From NCBI RefSeq assembly GCF_048771995.1, contig NC_133063.1, forward strand, positions 11,204,063 to 11,268,062: a stretch of DNA of 64,000 nucleotides, read 5' to 3'. The position numbers were made by a program, and so were the translations under genes. Source of the DNA: Taeniopygia guttata. Its lineage: Eukaryota > Chordata > Aves > Passeriformes > Estrildidae. The notes below the pieces were generated by a model, which saw nothing but the letters and a program-made list of their open reading frames with translations, made no database searches and was not told the DNA's origin. Below are positions 25,785 to 36,189 of the stretch, piece by piece (position 1 is the first letter of the stretch; every line of letters starts with the position of its first letter).

Positions 25785-25792
25785 TTACGTAA
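25785..25792. promoter_or_regulatory. TTACGTAA: second perfect D-box palindrome
   Basis: TTACGTAA in the context tttcttacgtaacg, 9 of 10 to the NFIL3 consensus, at the downstream edge of the CpG island. With the copy at 23597 it brackets the island. Confidence 0.55.
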
Positions 25793-27112
25793 CGAACGAC
25801 AACAACATCATAAAGGCGGGGGGTGGGGGGGAAATCATCATTGCCTAATTCTGTAATGTTTTTCCCAAGTCAGTTCGGCGTCGCAGTGGCTGTGTGTTTT
25901 GTACTCTGGGGCCAGCTTGTGCTGTGTCCTCGATAGGAGCATAGCTTGAAAGTTGCTGACTTGCCTTTCAAGATGAGGTGATTTTAATTTCTTTAAATTT
26001 TTTTCTTAATTTTTAATTACTAAAACGGTTCTCCAATACGTGAACCCAACATCACTGTGCTCCTGACCAAAAACCTCCCAACCGAGTACCCCAGCCACAG
26101 GCTTTATGTTTGTTGTACCTGCTATAGCAAGTTGAAGCAAAGTATTTTAAAAACGTAATGTTCTTGGTAACTGCATGAACTTTTTTTGCTGCTTGATTGC
26201 TGGGGCCAAGTACAGCCTTGACAGTGAGGCTTTTTTGGAGTTACAGTTTTGTTAAAAGCAACCCTGTTTTTTTTTTTTTTTGTTGTCCTTGTAACTTGAA
26301 TGATTGCACTTAGTTTCGTTATGTTTGCTCCAGTGTGTATGTAACCTACTTTGAGTTATCTTTGCCCTCCTCAGTAATTAATTAAATCCAGAGCCTCGTT
26401 TGAAATATTGCTATGTGCATTGCTTTTATGGTCCTTATTCAATCAAAATGTTGACTTTGATGGGAAACTCGAATGAATAAGGATTTGGTGTTTTGGCCCA
26501 AAAGCCTGATTTAAACCAACAAGTTCAAGGACTGCTGAATAAGGGTCATTAATAACATTGGCACTAACAGTTATTGTTACATTACACGTCTCACATTACA
26601 GATGTCTTTGACTGTTAAAATGCTAATAAGTGTTAGAATATTCTGCCTCCAGTTTCACTTTATATTTTTATCTCGTGCTCCAAAGGACTCTTAACTATCT
26701 TTCAAAATATCCAGCTTCCTGAATTTGCATCCAAAACCTCAAGTTTCTGCTGTTTTGGTGGGGGTTGCTTTGCGTTTTGTTTTGAGGTCTGGGGGGGGAT
26801 TTTTTTTTGTTTATTAGTTTTTGTTTTTATGAAACAGATGTGAAGGTGTCAAGAAGCTAAGAATCTTCCCATGGGCAGTATGAACTTATATGACCTCCAA
26901 ACAGCTTATCTCATCTTAAGAGGGAACAGTGTTTGCCTTGCTTTGGATGAAATTTATAGAACATACATTCTTTCTATTGCAGTAGAATCAAAAGAGAGTC
27001 TGAGAAAGATACCAGCACCATGCTGCTTTTTTCCAATCCTTTATCTTGAAATAAAACTCTTAAATAAAATAAACCTTTAACTCATTTTAAATTGACTTAT
27101 TTTAACAAATAG

Positions 27113-27190
27113 TTATGCAAACTACGCTTATGCAATAGTTTTTTTCCAGACGGCAATCTCGCTGCTGTTATAACATCACTGTGATGCAAT
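27113..27190. promoter_or_regulatory. Intronic cluster of three bZIP sites
   Basis: TTATGCAA at 27113-27120 and again at 27128-27135, spaced 15 bp start to start, then TGATGCAAT at 27182-27190. The last fits the C/EBP-ATF composite element TGATGNAAN. The sequence from about 27100 to 27350 lacks recognisable repeats and contains other sharp motifs, including aggtgaccttg at about 27277. Enhancer function is inference from motif density only. Confidence 0.4.
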
Positions 27191-28150
27191 AATATGAACA
27201 ATAAAATCCTCTGTTTGAGTCTTATTACACACTGTTAAGCAATGTGTCTGACTCATCGGCTTAATTGACTCTTCTAGGTGACCTTGCCATGATCATTACA
27301 GCCAGTTATGAGATATAAATGTGCTTAGGCTATGTAATAGAAAAAAAATGCAAATAAATGGCCAATTCCTGCAGTCCAATCTAAAAGAAAATGACAATTG
27401 ATTTCCGTTTTAGTATTTTACAGTATTAAAGCATTACCTTACACTATTTGAAAATATTTTTTTAGTAGCTACATGATAATTTAACTGTCTAATACTGACG
27501 ATAAGCATGACTGTTAAAAACAAGATTGTGTAAACAAGGGAATAGTTGGTCTTGACTAAAAATGTGGTAGAAACAATGTTATTAAAAAATTGTATTATAA
27601 GGTGGATCTGAAATAAATCTAGCCACTTTAGATACACTGTGTTTTTTCCTGATTCACTTGTTGAATTGGTCCATGTCCAAAATAGCATACTATGAGATCA
27701 AATTTTGTGACAGATATTAAATATATATTCTATTATGAAAAATGCCTTATTTAAGACATGGCTTTTTTTCCTTTCTTGAGTTGCTCCACCTTGGTGTAAT
27801 TTTCAGCCTGTCCTGCAGTATTTGAATAATTAACCAGTTTTTGCTACGGAGGTGTCTGCACAACAGCTGACAATAAAGATGTCAGTGCTGCAAGACTTCT
27901 CTTTGCAAGTGGAATGCAATCCAACAAAGAAAATTATGCTCAGCATGGGCAGTGGTCTGGACCATCTCACAGAATTGGAGCTCTAAAGATTGCTATTTCT
28001 CTGCTCTGTCTGCTGTGAGTGGTAGATAACAATTTACAGCCAGCGTTTATTCTGTATATTTACTTCGGTTGTTATATAACAAGATGCATGTTTAGAGCAT
28101 CAGCTGGGATTAATTGACATAATTCTGCTGCCTTTAAATAGAGCCATATA

Positions 28151-28161
28151 AATTTAGGTCA
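28151..28161 (+). promoter_or_regulatory. Perfect RORE in NFIL3 intron 1
   Basis: AATTTAGGTCA matches every position of WAWNTRGGTCA and is preceded by further A/T bases, as high-affinity monomeric ROR/REV-ERB sites usually are. Confidence 0.5.
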
Positions 28162-29148
28162 GCTGAAGGTCTGGTCCATGGTTGGCATTTTAAGAACACA
28201 GTTCAATAATAGAAAGCTATTTGTTGTCAGAATAATTAATATTTGATTTTGTGGACTTATTTTAAATGGTTTGTAACTAAGGGAAACCTGAGATTGTATT
28301 TCCAGAACATGGTTGCTATTAAGTTATAGCTTTTCACAGTCTAGTTCTTCATGCTGCCAAGTAGCTATTGAAATGGGAAACATACTGTCATAGATAGTAC
28401 TGTAACTTCAGTAACAGTTGTTTCTATTGAGGCTTTATTAAAATACTGGAAAGTGATATGGTATTATTAAATTGCATGCTTACATGTGTATACGATGTAT
28501 ATGGAATTAAATATTTACCCAAGATATATTTATTTCCTTCTCAGTTACATTTTTTCCTGGTGCTATCAGAAATATTCTTAGATCTTGTTTTTTACCATTT
28601 GAACCAGATCAATAAATAGCTTGTTTTGGGAAACATGAACAGATCTGGCAGAATCATACTGTCTTTACAAGGAAATGAAAGAAAATGTGGGGCAAATTGG
28701 CACTTACTAAGCTTCGCTGACTTTTTCTGAACAACTGCTACCCTTAACATATGTTTTATGCCCTCCAAATAGAAATTTTATTTCTGTAATTTACCTTTGG
28801 AAAGCAGGCTGTACTTTAATGAGTTAATTTGTAGTTCTTAAGATAAAACTGTAACTTAAGTCATTTTTGCAACAAAGATAGCCTTTTTTAAAAATTACAT
28901 ATGACATCAGCTTTCTGGGTGCAACATAGAGTTGGGTAATATGAATTTGCAATAGTATTTCAAGTTCCATTATAATCTTACTTATTTTTTCCTTACATTT
29001 GATTGAACAGTGTCATAATAAATGATTTCTGATGAGCCTGATGGAATATATTTTGTGGACATATTCCATTTTTTTCCTTCAATAATATGATCAACATTTT
29101 AGCAAAAGTGGGTCAGCTTGTACAAAGTTATCATCATCAGTGTTCCAC

Positions 29149-29159
29149 TGACCTAATTA
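29149..29159 (-). promoter_or_regulatory. Second perfect RORE in NFIL3 intron 1
   Basis: TGACCTAATTA on the plus strand is TAATTAGGTCA on the minus strand, again 11 of 11. It lies 1 kb from the site at 28151 in the opposite orientation. Confidence 0.5.
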
Positions 29160-30660
29160 CACATTGGTCCTGAAACAGTAAGCACTTAAGATGTTCATGA
29201 TGTAGGAAAAGGAAACTGCATACAGGATCAATACTTGTGCGTTGCTTCACGCTGTTGTAACACATTCATGGTCCTTGTGCACATTACTACGTAACGGCAG
29301 AAATTGGTGGCAATATTCATATTGTAAATGCTCTTCCCCTTTGTGCCTGCAGGTAACCTGTCACAGCATAAAATGCAGTCACCTAGGTTTTATCAGAAAG
29401 TTTTAACTTCATTTGTTCTACGTTGTCTAGACCTTCTGGCCCACAAATCTGTCCCAGGGATATCACTGTTTCACATATCCAGCATTAAAGCTTTTCTTCA
29501 ACAGGAACATGAACTCACAAACTGTTGTAGGTAAAAGGCAAGAAAAAGTATGTTGAAGGTCTTCAGTGGAGATTGGAAATACTCTGGATTTCTGAATTAT
29601 GATAGTGATAATGATAGGTGCAGAGTCTCACAGCAAAATTTTTGTCTGTGGAAAGCAGTAGAGGTAGAGTATCTCCAAAATTTTTCAGCAGTGTTTAGGG
29701 AGGCTGTGCATGCACCACCTGAGCTTAAACTCAGTCCCATGTATGTGATGAGAATATTTTTTTCTGTACCATATAAAGATATTGAGATAGATAGCATCTG
29801 GTTTTGGGATACTTTGGAGATAAAGTGCAAAATATATCTTTCAGTTTTCCAAAATTTGGAATGCAAACTGGTAGCTTTTTAATCTATAAACAATTTCTAT
29901 AGCAGCTCATCTGGTATGTAGCCAGATTTTCAAAATTGGTAAACTGGGACAGAATGGTGGCAGTAATATAATTAAAGATACCTATGCAAAACATGGACAA
30001 CATCAACTAAAACTAAGCAGAGACATCAAGATGAGTGCAATTGTTTTTTGAGAGTGTGCCATATAGTGGTGGTGATAATAGAGACAAGTTTTTTTCCTAG
30101 AACAAAAGAAGCTACACACAACTGTTATTTTCTTCCATTTTTAAGGGCTGATATATATTCCTCTTGTAGACACAATGATACAAAACTGAATTATGTTTGA
30201 GCATTCAATGCTAGAAAATGGGATTTCATTTAGTGTGATAGAATCACTATCAAAATGCTAGAGCTGTAGAATTAAAAAACCATTTTATCCTAGGATATGT
30301 TTGAAAAATTATGCTTGGAAATAGCATGAATTATTTTGCTAAATATAAATGAAAGCATGCAGTTACTCTATGCAGAAGGATAGGTACATGAGGAGGCTCC
30401 CATACATTCTCTAAAGCAGAGATTATTTATGCAACTAAATTATACAGAAGAGAGCAAGCTTGTGGCCTTGTCCTCCAAACTTTGAGACCTTTCAGTTATT
30501 ACAGTGTGAATACGTAAATCCCCAGGATCAGATCTTGAATGTGCCGTGTTGTCACTTCAGTATCTTTTGAAGTCCCGTGGATAAATTAATTTTTTGTGAT
30601 TTCTGCATGCATAATTTTTTGCTTCAATAGCATGAGTCTTATACAACAGTCTCATTAATA

Positions 30661-30740
30661 CTTGGATCTGGGATTGTATTCTGCTTCTGTTGAAGTCAAT
30701 GGCAAAATTGCTGGGGGACCAAATCTGTCTTTGTAATTAA
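30661..30740. repeat. Possible old amniote interspersed repeat fragment
   Basis: The stretch around 'tctgttgaagtcaatggc' followed by 'accaaatctg' resembles phrases common in ancient reptile and bird interspersed repeats. I cannot name the family. Confidence 0.25.
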
Positions 30741-33700
30741 GTTAATAGGGTCGAGTGTTATTACATTGTAGAATTGGCACTCAATGCCATTAACATCAAC
30801 CAACCAAATGTTGGTTTTATAACACTTTATGAGGGAGTGATAAAGCAATTGAAAAATTAATCATAAGGGAAAATATTGGTATTTGAAATGTAGTCAGAGG
30901 AATCATTACAGTTCATTAATTTATGTTTAAATACTCATGTTTTCCAATGGAATTATAAAATGCAAGTGAAGTGAAGTGAAATGGCTGGTTCCATTGAAGG
31001 CATGTTGCCATTATCATCAGATGGAATTTAATTTGTTTACAGACTCAGCATTGGGCTGATCCACATGAAGAAGTATTACTAAACAAGGGTTTTGACTCCT
31101 GTTTGTAAAGCTTCAGTTCCAGTTACCATAATAAAAGCACTCAAGAAATACAGAAAGAGTTGCAGGTCTTTTGTTGTTTTGTTCATTCGCAAAAGTAATG
31201 GCATTAGGTGTAACTGAATAAATAGCAAACTGGTATGACTGTGTCAGTGGGTTACATGTCTGTCTTGACAGCTTTACTGATGGACTCTGGCAGAGAGCAA
31301 AGTTGAATATTGCATGCAAAAACACAGTCATTTTGTTACATGCTTAATATTTACTGTGGATTGCATGCGACTTACATTCTGTCTGTTTATGCCAGGAACA
31401 GTGTGTACAGGAGGGAGACTGGCCAAGACAGGAGTTAACAGTGCTACAGTGGGCAGATTGGGCCATTCCAGTGTCCAGTCTGCAGATGTCCCCTGGAACA
31501 AGGGGCATGAACTCTGCAGCTGGTAGGGCTAAGTTCAGCTCAGTGCCAGTCTTGGGCTTGAGGGAGGATATTTGAACATGCAGTTGAGTTTTTATCTATC
31601 AATATGGTCATATTGATGAACTATGTCATTAGTCAACATTCATTTAGGAAAAAAAGCCACAATCCAGAAACTTTTTTGCTAATTATTATTACCATTATTA
31701 GTATTTTTCCTTGACCACAGTGTTGGACAAACACTACTGGAATAGACTTGAGCTGGACAGGTCCAAATTCTTATCCTGATACATTCTTGTTCAAGACTAA
31801 ACATTGCTTTTATAGCATGTGGAAATAAAAGATGGGAATATTATAGCAGAAAAAGTATTTCATTTGTGTAGGTATGGTTTTGTTCTTCTAAAATATCCAA
31901 TGTTTCTATAAGTACTTCCTTGTTTATGTTACCACTTGGAGTAAGTGTAGATGGTCTAGACTATATGGTGCATCTATATATATATATGGTAACAATTATG
32001 ATGACATGTGCATATTAGTGTGTGTTTTCTGGGAGAACAAATACTTTGAGTGTAGCTCTCTGGTATCGTTAAATTCAGTAAGAGCTGTGAACTGATAAGG
32101 ACATGAAATTGCACAAAAGTTGTTTTGAGCACATTTTGCTCATGTGGGAGTTGGCTGAGATATGTACTAAGAGACAAGTGATGATTTCATAGGTATTGAG
32201 TGCATGATAGAGTTTCCTGCTGTGTGCCATGGAAGGTGTCTGCTACTGGTACAGGTGAATACAGTAATTGTAGTGGATCAAGACAATTACGGTCAGTAAC
32301 TGTGTACTCTCAGTTCTACAGGATAATGAAATGAAATCCCAGTATTCTCTTATTGTAAAATGTGCTACAGAGACTGAATATTCTACAAATATGACAAAAG
32401 GTCAAATGGCCTTGTCTTCTCTTTTTTTGTTGTTTTTGTTTTTAAGTTTCAGCAACGATTTTTTTTTTAAGTGTTGAGTTACACTAGGTTTAAAATGGTA
32501 TACATATGAATTAAATAATTAATTCCTTGAATCAGTGAAATGAGCAAAATGTCTATACACCTACTTCAGCAAATCAAACTGTACTGAAAATTTGGAGAAA
32601 CAGATGTTGCTTTGCTGTTTGGTTCCTGGTTTGCTGATCCAGCTCCTTCAGTCCTGACAGAAATCTCCCTTTTGACTCCACTTGGAATTTTGGATCAGGG
32701 TCTAACTATGTAACTGTTTCTGTATTAGAAGTACATTTATTCTTTTCAAACATGACAATTTGTGGTGCTGCTTTTGCACTAAAATATTAGATGCTGTCTT
32801 TGGTGAGGTTGGTGTCTAGCTATTTTTCATTAGGGTTGTATTATCAAAGACAAATAGTTACATGTCAGTAATTAACCATGGATTTTAGGAAATTCTACTT
32901 AGTTGTTCTATTAAATGTGTTAATTTTTTCATGACAGAAAAATTGGCATGGTTTGATGGAACAGAACCCAGCTTGAAACCTTAGTCTTTATGACCCTGCT
33001 TAATTGTTACTACATCACTCATTCCACTTTGCCTTCTGGAAAAGACAAGAGAAACTGACAGAATACAATTCATTAATTCTTTTATAACTTTCTTGACTGA
33101 TAATGTTAAAATTAGTTTCATTTGTCATTGTAAAAACATTCCCAGTAAATAGAGACATTAATCTGAAGTGGCTCATTTTTTTCTTCTGGTCGTACAGGCA
33201 AGAATGATTGCTGACTTGATAGTCAATTCTATAAAAGCAGTTGGCATACTACATTCTTTTCAACAGGAACATGATTGACTGTAGAAAATTATATATGAGA
33301 AGCTGTGCATAAGATCAAGACCAAGTGATCTTAATATTTTTGCATTAAAAGGTGCTGAATAAAACAAAGGCCAATATAAACTATTAAGTTCAAATTTAAT
33401 GATTAAAATATCTGAAGCTAAAGGTTAAGCTGGTTTTTATTTGTTAATGGTAAGACTTCTGGGTCTAAACTTTTACTTCAATGCAAATGTTGTTTCCTGA
33501 AAGTGCACATGCCTCAACAGTATTAAACTTTACTTTGACATAATACGACTTTGTCAAATGCACATTTTTTATTAAATGTCATTTCTCTAATGTATTTTTC
33601 AATACTAATTTTAATGTTTTCTTTGTAAGATACTAGAAAATTACACCATTTTTTGTAAATACTTTTTAGTTAGGTACTTGCCCAAATTATGTTTGTGAAC

Positions 33701-34385
33701 TTGCTAGTTTGAATTAATATGATGGATGCAAACACTTACATATAGATATATATTTTTTTTACAGGATTCAAAAGCAGCAATTAAATGCTTAATAGATAAG
33801 CACTGGATAATGGATAATGGTGGTATTTTAAGACAATAGAAGGCACTCCTTCTTCTCTAAATCAGCTTATGTTATTTTTAATCCTTGAAGGACCCAAATG
33901 TATTGCATTTCTGTCATACACCACAGCTGTTTTCAGAAGAGATGCTTTAATGTGGAACAGGATACTTTACAGTGCTGCTCATCAACATGCTTTGTGTCCT
34001 GCAGTTTAAAGTATTGAAAAGTTTTAGTTTAACCAGTGATGCCATGGAAGGTTCAGTGACAGCATTACTGTAAGGTCAAAACTCAGATGTTTTTTAATTG
34101 ATTTTTCTTTGGATCATATAATATTTGTTTTGGAAGCAAATCTGCTACCTCTAGGTGTTATGAAATTTAGAATATCAATAGCTTCGGTGTTGAGCTCTCT
34201 TCATATCGCAGCAGGTTTAATCAACCAAATTCTTATTAAAATATTTGTCAATAGCTACTTTTGTGTGTTTTTATCAAGCAATTCCTAATTAGTAATAAAA
34301 TTCTCTATTTATTTCAGGTTTTTAGAAGATTCCCATTGAATCTGCTAAGAAAACTGGTTCTAGACAGACACTTCTCTCTGAGATT

Positions 34386-34418
34386 ATGAAAGAAAAGGAA
34401 GAATGTGTGTGGATTTAA
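34386..34418 (+). promoter_or_regulatory. uORF1 in NFIL3 5' UTR (10 codons)
   Basis: ATG with A at -3, reading MKEKEECVWI then TAA. It lies entirely within the 5' UTR of exon 2, about 90 nt before the main start, and overlaps the start of uORF2 in a different frame. Confidence 0.6.
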
Positions 34419-34510
34419 AATTACTGTGTTTTTCAAGTTGTGGAGTGAGAAGTACTGGGAAGATAGCTTGCTCTGTTGCTTCTTGTAGATCTTCTACAAA
34501 TTGTTTCTGA
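34403..34510 (+). promoter_or_regulatory. uORF2 terminating on the NFIL3 start codon
   Basis: ATG at 34403 (A at -3) opens 35 codons and stops at TGA 34508-34510. The stop shares its last base with the NFIL3 ATG, giving TGATG, a layout associated with termination-reinitiation. The NFIL3 ATG has C at -3 and C at +4, a poor context, which makes an upstream-ORF effect more plausible. The frame was checked codon by codon; translation of it is inference. Confidence 0.6.
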
Positions 34511-35883
34511 TGCAGCTGAGAAAAATGCAGACCCTTAAAAAGGAGCACGGACCTGTTGACACAAGTAGCAATGTGGACAAAATCATGGTACTTAAGTCAA
34601 CCTTAGCAGAAGTATCTGAAGAATTGTCTACAAATGAAGATATACTACTTACTGAAGCAAGTAGTGGGAAGAGCAAATCTTCAGCTTGCCGGAGAAAGCG
34701 AGAATTCATTCCAGATGAAAAGAAGGATGCTATGTATTGGGAGAAAAGGCGGAAAAATAATGAAGCTGCCAAAAGATCTCGTGAAAAGCGACGACTGAAT
34801 GACCTTGTCTTGGAGAACAAACTAATTGCACTGGGAGAAGAGAATGCCACTTTGAAGGCAGAGCTGCTTTCATTGAAGTTAAAGTTTGGTTTAATTAGTT
34901 CTGCGGCCTATGCCCAAGAGATACAGAAACTCAGTAGCTCAACAACTGTGTATTTTCAAGATTATCAGAGTTCCAAATCAAATATTAACTCATTTGTAGA
35001 TGAACATGAACCATCTATAGTTGGTAGCAGTTGTATTTCTGTCATTAAACATTCTCCCCAAAGCTCAATGTCTGATGTATCTGAAACATCAACTGTAGAG
35101 CATACCCAACCAACTCGTATACAAAGCAACTGTAGAAGTCCTGAAAATAAGTTCCAGATTATAAAGCAGGAGCCCATGGAATTAGAGAGAGAGCCAAGAG
35201 ATGACAGAGGTTCATACAAAGCGTCCATATATCCAAACTACATGGGAGCTACCTTTAATGTATACTCACATTCTCCTCCTCTCTTGCAAGTTAATAGGTC
35301 CTCCAGTAATTCTCCAAGAACGTCAGAAACTGATGATGGTGTAGTTGGAAAGTCATCTGATGGAGAAGACGAACAGCAGGTTCCTAAGGGTCCAATTCAT
35401 TCCCCAGTTGAACATAAAAATGTTCATGCAACAGTGAAAGTTCCAGAAGTGAATTCTTCAGCTTTGCCTCACAAGCTTCGAATCAAAGCCAAAGCCATGC
35501 AAGTTAAAGTGGAAGCAATGGATAATGACTATGATGCAACACAGAAGTTGTCGTCACCCATTGACATGTCCTCAAAAAGACATTTTGAACTTGAAAAACA
35601 TGGTGCGCAAAACTTGGTGCATTCTTCTCACACTCCTTTCTCGGTTCAAGTGACTAATATCCAAGACTGGTCACTTAAACCAGAACTCTGGCATCAGAAG
35701 GAACTCAATGTTAAAATTCAGAGTGGTTGCAAAGCTGGAGTTGTTGAAATAAAAGACAATATCTACAATGTCTCTGAGTCAGAGAATCTCTATTTGAAGC
35801 AGGGCATAGCAAACTTATCTGCAGAGGTTGCTTCACTTAAAAGACTTATAACTACACAAATCTCTGCATCAGACTCTGGTTAA
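34510..35883 (+). CDS. NFIL3: NFIL3 (E4BP4), bZIP transcriptional repressor
   Basis: Complete 457-residue NFIL3 in one exon, close to the human protein in length and sequence throughout. NFIL3 is a nuclear bZIP factor that binds D-box sites as a dimer and represses, opposing DBP/TEF/HLF in the circadian clock; it also directs NK and innate lymphoid cell development. Visible parts: a basic region at about residues 76-95 ([20 protein letters not shown]); a leucine zipper with heptad leucines at 101, 108, 115 and 122; psi-K-x-E sumoylation-type motifs IKQE at 218-221 and VKVE at 332-335; a conserved Ser-rich middle ([14 protein letters not shown]); and a conserved C-terminal amphipathic segment ([20 protein letters not shown]) before the terminal ASDSG. 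The start is the ATG of MQLRKMQ, the family's usual start. The frame stays open upstream through a TTG at 34501, but that is not a start. Met6 (34525) has a better context and may be used by leaky scanning. No damage is seen. Confidence 0.98.
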   Translation: MQLRKMQTLKKEHGPVDTSSNVDKIMVLKSTLAEVSEELSTNEDILLTEASSGKSKSSACRRKREFIPDEKKDAMYWEKRRKNNEAAKRSREKRRLNDLVLENKLIALGEENATLKAELLSLKLKFGLISSAAYAQEIQKLSSSTTVYFQDYQSSKSNINSFVDEHEPSIVGSSCISVIKHSPQSSMSDVSETSTVEHTQPTRIQSNCRSPENKFQIIKQEPMELEREPRDDRGSYKASIYPNYMGATFNVYSHSPPLLQVNRSSSNSPRTSETDDGVVGKSSDGEDEQQVPKGPIHSPVEHKNVHATVKVPEVNSSALPHKLRIKAKAMQVKVEAMDNDYDATQKLSSPIDMSSKRHFELEKHGAQNLVHSSHTPFSVQVTNIQDWSLKPELWHQKELNVKIQSGCKAGVVEIKDNIYNVSESENLYLKQGIANLSAEVASLKRLITTQISASDSG

Positions 35884-36102
35884 TTTACTACTGAAAAAAG
35901 GCTTATTGTTTCAAAGGATGTCATTTGCAGTAGATCAATATGTTTTGTATGATGCTGAATTTTCACTGGACTTGTGAAGTCATTTCACTGTAATGTTCAC
36001 ATAATGTCTGATTGGTGTCTTTTTGTGCACAAATTATTATGAAGACTAGGTTGTGCTATGATCACTATGCCTTGAGTATAGTCAAGTAGCCTGTACAAAG
36101 GC

Positions 36103-36110
36103 TGTATATA
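36103..36110 (+). promoter_or_regulatory. Pumilio-type element in NFIL3 3' UTR
   Basis: TGTATATA fits the PUM-binding consensus TGTANATA and lies about 55 nt upstream of the poly(A) signal. Such sites promote mRNA decay, which would suit a rhythmic, short-lived transcript; function is inferred. Confidence 0.5.
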
Positions 36111-36163
36111 GTGGACTTTAATTTCTTTTTGTTCTACTACAAAGCGTGCAAGTTACCAGTTAC

Positions 36164-36169
36164 AATAAA
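36164..36169 (+). terminator. NFIL3: NFIL3 polyadenylation signal
   Basis: Canonical AATAAA, 281 nt after the stop codon. No other AATAAA lies between it and the stop codon. Confidence 0.8.
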
Positions 36170-36189
36170 ATATTGGTGACAAACATAGA

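Larger units (their letters stand above)
22940..25850. promoter_or_regulatory. NFIL3: CpG island spanning the NFIL3 promoter and exon 1
   Basis: About 2.9 kb of very GC-rich, CpG-dense DNA with sharp edges against AT-rich flanks. It holds GC boxes, two inverted CCAAT boxes, exon 1 and the exon 1 splice donor. Open frames of up to 360 codons on both strands are a side effect of low stop-codon frequency in GC-rich DNA: they are rich in Ala, Arg, Gly and Pro and are not proteins. A somewhat less GC-rich gap at about 24550-25180 separates two lobes. The second lobe (25190-25850) lies in intron 1 and could carry its own promoter or enhancer. Confidence 0.9.
23995..34317 (+). other. NFIL3: NFIL3 intron 1
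   Basis: A 10.3-kb intron bounded by GTAAGG at 23995 and a pyrimidine-rich acceptor ending TTTCAG at 34317. The first 1.85 kb belongs to the CpG island. The rest is AT-rich with no recognised exon; a fair acceptor-like site (cctttgtgcctgcag) ends near 29351, but nothing confirms an alternative exon. It contains candidate ROR/REV-ERB and bZIP sites, and no LINE or LTR that I recognise, apart from a possible old repeat near 30661. The low repeat content across 10 kb would fit regulatory constraint, though that is inference. Confidence 0.8.
34318..36188 (+). other. NFIL3: NFIL3 exon 2 (5' UTR, whole CDS, 3' UTR)
   Basis: Starts after the acceptor TTTCAG at 34317. It holds 192 bp of 5' UTR with two upstream ORFs, the complete coding region (34510-35883), and about 300 bp of 3' UTR up to the AATAAA at 36164. 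The end is placed about 20 nt after that signal. A longer 3' UTR using a later signal cannot be excluded. Confidence 0.8.

Noticed and set aside
22853-25856. Many long open frames (up to 360 codons) on both strands
   Set aside because: They are Ala/Arg/Gly/Pro-rich products of CpG-island composition, overlap each other in all frames and have no recognisable domains.
34501-34509. Upstream in-frame TTG as the NFIL3 start
   Set aside because: The family starts at MQLRKMQ, which is the ATG at 34510; no reason to invoke a non-ATG start.
34494-35228. Antisense frames of 118 and 87 codons opposite NFIL3
   Set aside because: Shadows of the NFIL3 coding sequence (Ser/Leu-rich complements), no independent evidence.
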